DNA of 5,549 nt from Blautia sp. AF19-10LB (GCF_003461245.1 NZ_QTWS01000074.1:1-5549), one strand, 5' to 3'; numbered from the stretch's first letter, positions 1-5,403 are shown. Numbers and translations are program-made. The notes: generated from the letters alone by a model not told the origin.

Positions 1-57
1 TGGGAGAGCATCTGCCTTACAAGCAGAGGGTCATAGGTTCGAGCCCTATAGGTCCCA
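1..57 (+). tRNA. tRNA-Val (TAC), 5' end truncated by window edge
   Basis: This is the 3' three quarters of a tRNA. The window begins inside the D loop. The anticodon stem TCTGC/GCAGA (11-15, 23-27) encloses the loop CTTACAA with anticodon TAC at 18-20, which reads valine codons. The T arm ATAGG-TTCGAGC-CCTAT spans 33-49. The 3' acceptor strand AGGTCCC (50-56) and discriminator A57 follow. CCA is not encoded. The missing part should begin GGGACCT just before the window. It is the first visible member of a six-gene tRNA cluster. Confidence 0.95.
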
Positions 58-67
58 TATACATTAA

Positions 68-149
68 GGGTGGATTCCCGAGTGGCCAAAGGGGGCAGAC
101 TGTAAATCTGTTGGCACCGCCTTCGAAGGTTCGAATCCTTCTCCACCCA
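68..149 (+). tRNA. tRNA-Tyr (GTA)
   Basis: The acceptor stem GGGTGGA (68-74) pairs with TCCACCC (142-148), and the discriminator is A149. The anticodon loop CTGTAAA (100-106) carries GTA at 102-104. The long variable arm before the T arm (GAAGG-TTCGAAT-CCTTC) makes this a type II tRNA, as expected for bacterial tRNA-Tyr. CCA is not encoded. It lies 10 bases after the Val gene, which suggests co-transcription. Confidence 0.97.
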
Positions 150-170
150 TTAAGCCTTATCATTGGCTAA

Positions 171-243
171 GCCGATGTGGCTCAATTGGCAGAGCAGCTG
201 ATTTGTAATCAGCAGGTTATCGGTTCGAGTCCGATCATCGGCT
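171..243 (+). tRNA. tRNA-Thr (TGT)
   Basis: The acceptor stem GCCGATG (171-177) pairs perfectly with CATCGGC (236-242). The anticodon stem GCTGA/TCAGC encloses TTTGTAA with anticodon TGT at 204-206. The T arm is ATCGG-TTCGAGT-CCGAT. The discriminator base is T243 and CCA is not encoded. The 21-base spacer before it contains an imperfect TTAAGCC/GGCTAA inverted repeat, possibly a processing signal. Confidence 0.97.
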
Positions 244-260
244 TTCAATTTCATAATTAT

Positions 261-334
261 CGCGGGGTGGAGCAGTCTGGAAGCTCGTCGGGCTCATAAC
301 CCGAAGGTCACAGGTTCAAATCCTGTTCCCGCTA
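261..334 (+). tRNA. Initiator tRNA-fMet (CAT)
   Basis: The anticodon loop CTCATAA (293-299) carries CAT at 295-297. The anticodon stem TCGGG/CCCGA supplies the three consecutive G:C pairs next to the loop that mark bacterial initiator tRNA. The acceptor strands are CGCGGGG (261-267) and TCCCGCT (327-333), with discriminator A334. The first pair is therefore the mismatch C1/U72. An unpaired 1-72 position is the second initiator hallmark, although the common bacterial form is C1/A72. CCA is not encoded. Only 4 bases separate it from tRNA-Phe. Confidence 0.96.
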
Positions 335-338
335 TTTT

Positions 339-411
<73 letters not shown>

Positions 412-412
412 T

Positions 413-500
413 TTACCTTGTAAAGGTAACGAACGGCTGGTTAGAAAAAGCCTGAGCGATTTACTCTGCAACATTGTGCAAAGTAAATGCAAAACTGCAT
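413..500 (+). repeat. Long tRNA spacer with three consecutive inverted repeats
   Basis: The Phe-Lys spacer is 91 bases, against 4-21 bases for the other spacers. It contains a 7-bp perfect hairpin TTACCTT-gta-AAGGTAA (413-429). Next comes TTTACT-c-TGCA, loop ACATTG, TGCA-a-AGTAAA (460-487), which is 10 pairs with one C/A mismatch. Last is ATGCA-aaac-TGCAT (487-500), which shares one base with the previous stem. None is followed by a T-run, so they are not intrinsic terminators. They could be processing signals or the remnant of an inserted element. I see no tRNA fold here. Confidence 0.6.
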
Positions 501-502
501 AT

Positions 503-575
503 GGGGTATTAGCTCAGTTGGTAGAGCACTTGACTTTTAATCAAGTTGTCCGGGGTTCGAATCCCCGATGCCTCA
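503..575 (+). tRNA. tRNA-Lys (TTT)
   Basis: The acceptor strands GGGGTAT (503-509) and ATGCCTC (568-574) pair with two G-U wobbles. The discriminator is A575. The anticodon stem CTTGA/TCAAG encloses CTTTTAA with anticodon TTT at 536-538. The T arm CGGGG-TTCGAAT-CCCCG is strong. CCA is not encoded. It is the last gene of the cluster, followed at once by a terminator. Confidence 0.97.
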
Positions 576-587
576 CTACTTTTTAAG

Positions 588-616
588 AACACTATCATTT
601 CGATAGTGTTTTTTTA
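588..616 (+). terminator. Rho-independent terminator of the tRNA cluster
   Basis: A perfect 9-bp stem, AACACTATC (588-596) with GATAGTGTT (602-610), has a 5-base loop and is followed by five more T residues. It lies 12 bases after tRNA-Lys and ends the tRNA operon. Confidence 0.93.
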
Positions 617-724
617 TTGCCTAAGTTCTTTTTATATTGATGCCCGCATATATTATAGTACATGCGTAGTAGTGGGACGTGCGCAATCCCGGCTTCTTGG
701 CATGGAAGAATTAAGGAGGGCATT

Positions 725-1033
725 ATGAAGAAAATAAGAGAGAGTTTTCATATGATCGCTGCTGCTGTATTTTGTCTTGTGATGAGTGTCAAAGCAACTG
801 TTTTAAAAGAAATGGGACAGGCTGTGGGGCTTAGTGAGGGAGCTCTTGGATATGTTCCTGGAGCTCGGAATGCGGCGGGAAATACAACAGATTCTTCTAT
901 GTACAGAACTGCGTCAGAACATGATAATTATATAAGGAAGGTTTTCTTCTGGATGAGAGGTCCGGGTGACAGGAGTGTGGATGCATTAGAGGGGATTCCG
1001 CCGATTATGCAGAATGTGATCCTTCAGGAATAA
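725..1033 (+). CDS. Small predicted secreted or membrane-anchored protein, unknown function
   Basis: I do not recognise this 102-residue protein. The ATG at 725 is chosen because AAGGAGGG (713-720) sits just upstream. An in-frame ATG at 662 would add 21 residues but has no ribosome site and would run through this one. Residues 1-24 look like a Sec signal peptide: basic start (MKKIRE), hydrophobic core (MIAAAVFCLVMSV) and a plausible cut after V22-K23-A24. That would release a chain of about 78 residues. The remainder is polar, with Gly-rich stretches (GYVPGARNAAG, MRGPGDRS), and shows no repeats or Cys pattern. A single N-terminal anchor is the alternative to cleavage. It stands alone between the tRNA terminator and a converging gene. 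No convincing promoter was found, only an AT-rich stretch at 647-660. Confidence 0.7.
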   Translation: MKKIRESFHMIAAAVFCLVMSVKATVLKEMGQAVGLSEGALGYVPGARNAAGNTTDSSMYRTASEHDNYIRKVFFWMRGPGDRSVDALEGIPPIMQNVILQE

Positions 1034-1040
1034 ATGCAGA

Positions 1041-1088
1041 TAAAAATACCGTTTCTCTGCTTCTTCGGATAAAGCAGAGAAACGGTAT
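1041..1088 (-). terminator. Strong terminator of the metallophosphoesterase gene
   Basis: A 17-bp perfect stem pairs 1046-1062 with 1072-1088 and has a 9-base loop. On the + strand it is preceded by AAAAA (1042-1046), which becomes a T-run after the hairpin on the - strand. It is therefore oriented for the - strand gene ending at 1100. There is no T-run on the + side, so it may act only weakly for the converging gene that ends at 1033. Confidence 0.88.
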
Positions 1089-1099
1089 AAAGTCTGAGA

Positions 1100-2302
1100 T
1101 CAGGAGTTCTGGAATGTAACATTGATCGTGCAGATCTCACTGTTGGTGCCAACTCGCATGGCTGGTCCCCAGACACCGGATCCGGAAGTGACGATGTTGT
1201 GCATGGATCCTTTTTGGAGATAGCCACAGGGATTTTCCCACAGGAATTTGATCGTTATGTTTCCCGGGAATGTCTGTCCATCGTGCGTGTGGCCACAGAG
1301 ATCAAGATCAACACCTGCATCTGCAATTTCCTGGAGTTCTTTTGGCTGATGGTCAATAAATATAATTGGTTTATCCTTGTCCAGCTTCTCGGTAAGCTGG
1401 GCAGGGGTTTTTCTTTTTTCTTCTATTTTTTCTATCAGGGAAGCGTCTTTACGGCCGACTACGTAGAAACTGTTGTCGATCAGGACGGCTTCATCTTCCA
1501 GAAGCTGAATATTGCTGTCTTTTAGAAATTCCCTCATGCGTGGATCTTTGAGGCTCTCAGCCCCTTCTTTGCCAGGATTAAAAGTAAAACCAGCAAGGAT
1601 TGGCTCATTCAGATCATGATTTCCCCAACAGGCATAAACACCGTAACGGGAGTTGATCTTGCGTAGGATTTTTTTGACCTTTTTGGGCTCGTGGATCGCT
1701 TCGTATTCATTATCAAAAATATCTCCGGCAATGCAGACAAGATCAGGATTTTGTTTGTTTATTTTTTTTACGATCTCTTTTGCATGGATAGTACCGGCAT
1801 TGTAGCCGAAATGTGTATCGGCGATGAGCACGATTTTCAGGGAATCGAGTTCGCCGGCGGATTTATCAACAGTAACTTCATAAGGCGTTACATTAATGTG
1901 TTTGGCATGATAGATGCCGCGGATACTGATCAGCAGAACACTAAAGATGCAGATCGCTCCGGCAATCGCAAACGCAACACGTGAATGGATCCAGGATGCA
2001 TGGAAAACGTATTTGAGGATCAGTCTTATGATGTCCGCACTCAGCACGATCATCAGAATATACATAAAGATCCCAAGAAAATAGTTGCTGGTGACTTTGA
2101 GGATCCTGTGCAGGGAAGCTGGTTTTTTTATCAAAAATCCTGTCAGTGGGGTGGTGGAGATCAGAACGTAGACGATCGCCAGAATAACCCGAAAAATAGT
2201 TGACTGAAATAGATGATGACAGTTTCCGATCCACAGGTAACTCCACCGGAGTACATAAAGGTTAAGTAATATATAGACTGGTGCCAGATAAATTGCAAGC
2301 AT
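1100..2302 (-). CDS. Membrane-anchored metallophosphoesterase (YkuE/YaeI-like)
   Basis: This 400-residue protein has four predicted transmembrane helices (about 3-23, 36-54, 73-98, 107-130) followed by a calcineurin-type phosphoesterase domain (about 155-396). The metal-site motifs appear in order: D162-x-H164 (ADTHFG), G193-D194-x-x-D197 (GDIFD), G227-N-H-D230, H318 (DHQP) and G337-H-T-H340 followed by DGQ. The set is complete, so an active two-metal hydrolase is likely. The substrate cannot be read from the sequence. Basic residues in the helix 2-3 loop (KKPASLHR) and after helix 4 suggest the catalytic domain faces the cytoplasm, which is inference. Start: ATG at 2302 with AAAGGAGGTG about 8 bases upstream. 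It is a single-gene unit with its own promoter and terminator, divergent from the SpoIID-like gene. Confidence 0.93.
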   Translation of the reverse strand: MLAIYLAPVYILLNLYVLRWSYLWIGNCHHLFQSTIFRVILAIVYVLISTTPLTGFLIKKPASLHRILKVTSNYFLGIFMYILMIVLSADIIRLILKYVFHASWIHSRVAFAIAGAICIFSVLLISIRGIYHAKHINVTPYEVTVDKSAGELDSLKIVLIADTHFGYNAGTIHAKEIVKKINKQNPDLVCIAGDIFDNEYEAIHEPKKVKKILRKINSRYGVYACWGNHDLNEPILAGFTFNPGKEGAESLKDPRMREFLKDSNIQLLEDEAVLIDNSFYVVGRKDASLIEKIEEKRKTPAQLTEKLDKDKPIIFIDHQPKELQEIADAGVDLDLCGHTHDGQTFPGNITIKFLWENPCGYLQKGSMHNIVTSGSGVWGPAMRVGTNSEICTINVTFQNS

Positions 2303-2356
2303 AAAAAAAGCACCTCCTTTTTGTTATAAGTAAGCAGTCCTATTGATATGCCCTAT

Positions 2357-2385
2357 AGTATAGTATGAATAAGATGCGCTGTCAA
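2357..2385 (-). promoter_or_regulatory. Sigma-A promoter of the metallophosphoesterase
   Basis: On the - strand, a consensus -35 TTGACA (2380-2385) is followed by a 17-base spacer and -10 TATACT (2357-2362). The predicted start is near 2350, giving a leader of about 48 bases. This is a near-consensus vegetative promoter, so the gene is probably well expressed in growing cells. Confidence 0.88.
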
Positions 2386-2402
2386 AAACTGAACGGAAAT
2401 AT

Positions 2403-2431
2403 TTATAAAAGATGAAAAAAGGACATATATT
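2403..2431 (+). promoter_or_regulatory. Possible weak sigma-E-like promoter upstream of the SpoIID-like gene
   Basis: CATATATT (2424-2431) resembles the sigma-E -10 element (CATACAnT). Fourteen bases upstream, TTATAAA (2403-2409) keeps the ATA core of the -35. The match is modest in an AT-rich region. It is proposed mainly because spoIID genes are usually sigma-E controlled. Confidence 0.3.
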
Positions 2432-2450
2432 AGGATAAAACACTGGCTGG

Positions 2451-3293
2451 ATGAGCATTATGAAAAGAAAAAGTGTTTTTAATCTGTCGAAGATCCTGGT
2501 GTTTGCGCTGCTTCCGTACTTGTCGGTGAGTGTGATCAATGGAAGTGAGAGGATATTACTGAATTACAGACCAGATTCGGAGGTATATCTGACGGCAGTT
2601 CTTTCGTGTCAGATTTCACCGGATTATGAGTTACAGACGGTGGAAGCACAGGCGGTCATTGCGAGAAGTAATCTTTTCAGGAAATTTGCGGAGGAGGAAA
2701 ATCGGTTGGATGTGTTGAGAGAAATGGGGAAAAGTATAAAGAATCAGTGGAAATGGTGGATATCTGATGAGATTTATGAAGATGCTGTGGAAAATACAGA
2801 AGGGAAAGTTCTGCTTGTGGATGGAAAACTGGATCTTGTTCCATATCACGAGATCAGTGGTGGCACGACCAGAGACGGGGAGACTGTGTTTGGAAGTTCA
2901 GAGTATCAATATCTGAAATCTGTGGACAGCAGTGCAGACAAAAATTCCCCGGACTATTTCAGCAGTACATATATTTCGGAGCGGCAGCTGCCAAAAGAAT
3001 TAGAAATAAAAGAACGGGATTCTGCAGGCTATGTGCTGAGTCTTCAGGCTGATGACAAAATTCTGGAGGGAGAAATGTTTGCATTGGGAATGGGACTTCC
3101 ATCGTCGAATTTTTCCATACAGAAAACAGGGAGTAAAGTTCGTTTCCTGTGCAGAGGAAAAGGTCATGGACTTGGCTTTTCTCAGTATGGCGGAAATGAA
3201 CTTGCAAAAGATGGAAGTTTGTGGGAAGAGATTCTGGAAGAATATTTTCCGGAAATGGAAATAAGTACATATGACAGAAACGATTTACTGTGA
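2451..3293 (+). CDS. spoIID: SpoIID/LytB-domain sporulation protein (stage II sporulation protein D-like)
   Basis: SpoIID is a membrane-anchored lytic transglycosylase that degrades peptidoglycan during forespore engulfment, acting with SpoIIM and SpoIIP. This 280-residue protein has a basic start and one N-terminal anchor (about 12-30), then the SpoIID domain. EVYLTAVLSCQISPDYELQTVEAQAVIAR (44-72) matches the family core usually written VxAxEMPxxFExEALKAQAxxAR. PYHEISGGTTRDGETVFG (131-148) and the C-terminal CRGKGHGLGFSQYGG (234-248) match the other two conserved blocks. Oddity: the near-invariant Glu of the EMP motif aligns to Gln54, and Pro to Ser56. After His133 the only Cys is C234, so the zinc ligands reported for the C. 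difficile protein are not evident. There is no good ribosome site. ATG at 2460, preceded by GGATGAG, is an alternative start. The SpoIIQ-like gene follows after 109 bases. Confidence 0.88.
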   Translation: MSIMKRKSVFNLSKILVFALLPYLSVSVINGSERILLNYRPDSEVYLTAVLSCQISPDYELQTVEAQAVIARSNLFRKFAEEENRLDVLREMGKSIKNQWKWWISDEIYEDAVENTEGKVLLVDGKLDLVPYHEISGGTTRDGETVFGSSEYQYLKSVDSSADKNSPDYFSSTYISERQLPKELEIKERDSAGYVLSLQADDKILEGEMFALGMGLPSSNFSIQKTGSKVRFLCRGKGHGLGFSQYGGNELAKDGSLWEEILEEYFPEMEISTYDRNDLL

Positions 3294-3344
3294 AGAAAGC
3301 GAACAGCAATAACATGATTTATTCTGTGCAAAGTTGAATAATAC

Positions 3345-3374
3345 GTCATATTTCGGGAATGCTATAAATACAAA
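3345..3374 (+). promoter_or_regulatory. Candidate sigma-E promoter for the SpoIIQ-like gene
   Basis: GTCATATT (3345-3352) is an excellent -35 match to the sigma-E pattern. After exactly 14 bases, AATACAAA (3367-3374) matches six of eight -10 positions (CATACAAT). The predicted start near 3381 lies about 22 bases before the ATG and just before the ribosome site. If real, it points to mother-cell expression, whereas B. subtilis spoIIQ is read by sigma-F in the forespore. Confidence 0.5.
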
Positions 3375-3402
3375 AATGATTATTGGCAGAGGTGAATGGA
3401 AT

Positions 3403-4233
3403 ATGACAAAAAACAGAATCGTAAAGTACGCCGCAAACACTGCTCTCCTTGCTGTCCTGGCAGCGGCGGGAATTGGAGTTTATCAGATCGGTACTTATAC
3501 TCCAGACAAGGAAATTCAGGAAGAACTGCAGACAGATCAGAGCGAAGACACAGAAGAGACACCGATGGTGGATGCAGACACCAGTCTGGTTGACGCGGAG
3601 ATCAGCGATACGACAGGGCAGAACGATACAGCAGAAGAAAAAATCACTCAGACGCTCACTGACAGTACAGACAGTTCAGAAAAAACTTCAGACAGTGTTT
3701 TTACAAATGAAGTAACCACAGAAACCGCGAATGCAGCAAATGCGGTGGAGGATTCCATGACGGATCAGGAAAAAGTCACAGATGTTTCCGCAAGTGCACT
3801 GAGTGCTCCGAAACTTAGTTTTTCCGAAGATACGCTGATGGAATGGCCGGTACACGGAACGATCCTTCTGGATTATAATATGGATCAGACGGTTTATTTT
3901 CCGACCCTGGATCAGTATAAACTGAGCCCTGCGATCGCAGTTCAGGCAGTGGAAGGTGCACCGGTGACCGCAGCAGCAGATGGAACGGTTTATTCGATCG
4001 AAGAAGACGCACAGACGGGAACAACCCTGACGATGGAGCTTGGAAGCGGATATCAGGCAGTTTACGGACAGCTCAAAGACCTCTGTGTGGAGGAGGGCGA
4101 CACAGTAACAGAAGGAACTGTGATCGGCTATGTCAGTGCGCCGACGAAATATTACAGCAAAGAAGGAAATAATCTTTATTTTGCAATGAAAAAAGACGGC
4201 AAGCCGATCGATCCGATCGCCTATCTTCCGTAA
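3403..4233 (+). CDS. spoIIQ: SpoIIQ-like LytM/M23-domain protein with degenerate active site
   Basis: SpoIIQ is a forespore membrane protein whose LytM domain pairs with SpoIIIAH to bridge the two membranes of the developing spore. This 276-residue protein has one transmembrane helix (11-30), an acidic Asp/Glu/Ser/Thr-rich linker (31-146) and a LytM/M23 fold (147-276) starting MEWPVHGTI. YGQLKDLCVEEGDTV (221-235) and GNNLYFAMKKDGKPIDPIAYL (256-275) match SpoIIQ-type sequences. All M23 zinc or catalytic positions are replaced: Ser175 and Ala179 for HxxxD, Gln223 for the His of YxHL, and Asn257 and Tyr259 for HxH. It is therefore probably a structural or binding protein. Start: ATG at 3403 with AGAGGTG (3388-3394) upstream. 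An earlier in-frame TTG at 3334 has no ribosome site and would put 23 extra residues before the anchor. Another degenerate M23 protein is possible, but the neighbouring SpoIID-like gene supports SpoIIQ. Confidence 0.88.
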   Translation: MTKNRIVKYAANTALLAVLAAAGIGVYQIGTYTPDKEIQEELQTDQSEDTEETPMVDADTSLVDAEISDTTGQNDTAEEKITQTLTDSTDSSEKTSDSVFTNEVTTETANAANAVEDSMTDQEKVTDVSASALSAPKLSFSEDTLMEWPVHGTILLDYNMDQTVYFPTLDQYKLSPAIAVQAVEGAPVTAAADGTVYSIEEDAQTGTTLTMELGSGYQAVYGQLKDLCVEEGDTVTEGTVIGYVSAPTKYYSKEGNNLYFAMKKDGKPIDPIAYLP

Positions 4234-4251
4234 ACGGGATAATTACAATTA

Positions 4252-4280
4252 TTCACAAAATATAAAACACAACGTATAAT
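4252..4280 (+). promoter_or_regulatory. Sigma-A-like promoter upstream of the terminator and GIY-YIG gene
   Basis: TTCACA (4252-4257, five of six to consensus), a 17-base spacer and a perfect TATAAT (4275-4280). The predicted start, 6-8 bases after the -10, is 4286-4288, inside the 5' arm of the following terminator hairpin. It could drive the GIY-YIG gene at 4412 by readthrough, or a very short RNA. Confidence 0.65.
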
Positions 4281-4282
4281 AA

Positions 4283-4339
4283 AGCAGGTGGGAATCAGCG
4301 GTAAAAAATTCGCAGTCGATATTCTCCTACCTGCTTTTT
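4283..4339 (+). terminator. Rho-independent terminator after the SpoIIQ-like gene
   Basis: The base stem AGCAGGT (4283-4289) pairs with ACCTGCT (4329-4335) and continues imperfectly through GGGAAT/ATTCTCC. A long apical region contains GCG/CGC. TTTTT (4335-4339) follows. It ends transcripts from the SpoIIQ-like gene. The apical region is larger than in a simple terminator. Confidence 0.8.
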
Positions 4340-4411
4340 GAATGTATATAGAAGTGAAATACAATTTAAATCGGCTGCTTTTTATAGAGACAAAAGAGGA
4401 TAAAATACTTT

Positions 4412-4654
4412 ATGAATTACACATATATCGTTCAATGTGCAGACGGGACACTGTATACAGGATGGACGAACTGCCTGCAGAAGCGGCTCAAAGCCCATAA
4501 TGAGGGAAAAGCCGGAGCGAAGTATACCAGAAGCAAAAGACCGGTAAAACTGGTCTATTATGAAGGTTTTGAAACAAAAGAAGAAGCAATGCGCAGAGAA
4601 TATGCGATCAAACAGCTTACAAGAAAACAAAAATTAAACCTGATGGAATTCTGA
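4412..4654 (+). CDS. GIY-YIG domain protein (UPF0213 / YazA-YhbQ-like)
   Basis: This 80-residue protein is essentially one GIY-YIG nuclease-fold domain. The first strand pair is Y3-T-Y5-I-V with the second motif Y15-T-G-W (family form YxYxxxCxDGxLYTGxT). Then come the conserved Arg25 and His29 (RLKAHN), K37-Y38-T39 with the family hallmark RPVKLVYYE (43-51), and the helix with the putative catalytic Glu63 (MRREYAIK). Length matches the stand-alone UPF0213 family. The cellular role of this family is poorly defined. DNA repair or nucleic acid cleavage is inferred from the fold. Ribosome site AGAGGA (4395-4400) is 11 bases from the ATG, a slightly long spacing. The gene converges with the hemolysin III gene and has no + strand terminator with a T-run. 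Confidence 0.92.
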   Translation: MNYTYIVQCADGTLYTGWTNCLQKRLKAHNEGKAGAKYTRSKRPVKLVYYEGFETKEEAMRREYAIKQLTRKQKLNLMEF

Positions 4655-4672
4655 AAGTACTGTAACAGGCAG

Positions 4673-4702
4673 AAAAATACCCTGCCATCAGAATGGCAGG
4701 GT
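4673..4702 (-). terminator. Terminator of the hemolysin III gene, overlapping its coding end
   Basis: A perfect 10-bp stem pairs ACCCTGCCAT (4679-4688) with ATGGCAGGGT (4693-4702), with loop CAGA. AAAAA at 4673-4677 gives a T-run after the hairpin on the - strand. The gene's stop codon (4688-4690) begins at the stem-loop junction and its last codons form the promoter-proximal arm. Confidence 0.85.
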
Positions 4703-5353
4703 GGAAATAAAGCAATACATGAGGATAAAGTGGCAGGCACTTCCAAGCATAACGAAAACATGAAAGATCTCATGTGAACCGAAATTCCTGTGTCTGGAAT
4801 TAAATAATGGAAGTTTCAGACCATAGATGATACCGCCGATCGTGTAAATAATGCCGCCCGCAAGCAGCCATCCGAAACCTGCTCTCGGGAGGGAGTGAAA
4901 GATCGGAACAAAAGCCAGTACACAGAGCCAGCCCATTCCGATATAGAGAACGGAGGACAGCCATTTCGGGCAGGTGATCCAGAGTCCCTTGAGCAGCATG
5001 CCAAGGATTGCAACAGCCCATACAAGTCCGCAGAGGATATAGCCAATACGGTTATGCAATGCAATGAGGCAGACAGGAGTATAGCTTCCGGCGATCATGA
5101 CGAAGATCATCATGTGATCCATCTTTCGGAGCCGGCGGTTGACTTTCTCTGTAGAGTCTACAGAATGATAAACGGTACTGGCTGTATAAAGAAGGATCAT
5201 GGTAAGTATGAACACAGCCAGAGCTGCGATATGCAGTGGTGCTTCCTCACCGGATGCAGCTTTGAGAAGAAGCGGTGCAGCACCCGCGATCGCCAGAAGT
5301 CCTGCAACACCGTGCGTGATCGCACTCCAGGGATCTTTTAATTTAAGTTTCAT
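4688..5353 (-). CDS. Hemolysin III family (PAQR-like) seven-helix membrane protein
   Basis: This 221-residue integral membrane protein belongs to the HlyIII/YqfA (TrhA) family, related to eukaryotic PAQR receptors. About seven hydrophobic helices span the protein. The conserved positions are visible: H14 (ITHG), S60 and H63-S64 (TASTVYHS), the LRKMDHMMIFVMIAGSYTP block (75-93, with D79-H80), H194-x-x-x-H198 (HEIFH) and H208 (SACHF). These His/Asp residues fit the proposed metal site of the superfamily. True haemolytic activity is not implied. Bacterial members have been linked to membrane energetics or fluidity. Start: ATG at 5353 with GGAGGTG (5361-5367) 7 bases upstream. The in-frame GTG at 5362 lies inside that ribosome site and is rejected. 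It is a single-gene unit. Confidence 0.93.
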   Translation of the reverse strand: MKLKLKDPWSAITHGVAGLLAIAGAAPLLLKAASGEEAPLHIAALAVFILTMILLYTASTVYHSVDSTEKVNRRLRKMDHMMIFVMIAGSYTPVCLIALHNRIGYILCGLVWAVAILGMLLKGLWITCPKWLSSVLYIGMGWLCVLAFVPIFHSLPRAGFGWLLAGGIIYTIGGIIYGLKLPLFNSRHRNFGSHEIFHVFVMLGSACHFILMYCFISTLPF

Positions 5354-5403
5354 AATAAACACCTCCAGTGTTAAAAACAGGTAAATAATAAAAAACCAAT
5401 CAC

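Noticed and set aside
647..655. CATATATTA as a sporulation sigma-K or sigma-E -10 for the small secreted gene
   Set aside because: No matching -35 element lies at the required distance, and the region is AT-rich enough for a chance match.
662..724. Upstream ATG extension of the small secreted protein
   Set aside because: There is no ribosome site before 662. The strong AAGGAGGG at 713-720 and the signal peptide both point to the ATG at 725.
725..799. Lipoprotein signal (Cys17) in the small secreted protein
   Set aside because: The residues before Cys17 (A-V-F) do not fit a lipobox, and a signal peptidase I cut after A24 fits better.
1199..1984. Long open frames on the + strand antisense to the metallophosphoesterase
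   Set aside because: They lack ribosome sites and recognisable domains, and they lie opposite a gene with intact catalytic motifs.
3334..3402. TTG start extending the SpoIIQ-like protein by 23 residues
   Set aside because: There is no ribosome site before 3334, and the extension covers the likely promoter. The ATG at 3403 has AGAGGTG and a normal basic start before the anchor.
4895..5341. 148-codon open frame on the + strand opposite the hemolysin III gene
   Set aside because: It is antisense to a conserved membrane protein, has no ribosome site, and has no domain-like content.
5354..5362. GTG start for the hemolysin III protein
   Set aside because: The GTG is part of the GGAGGTG ribosome site serving the ATG at 5353.
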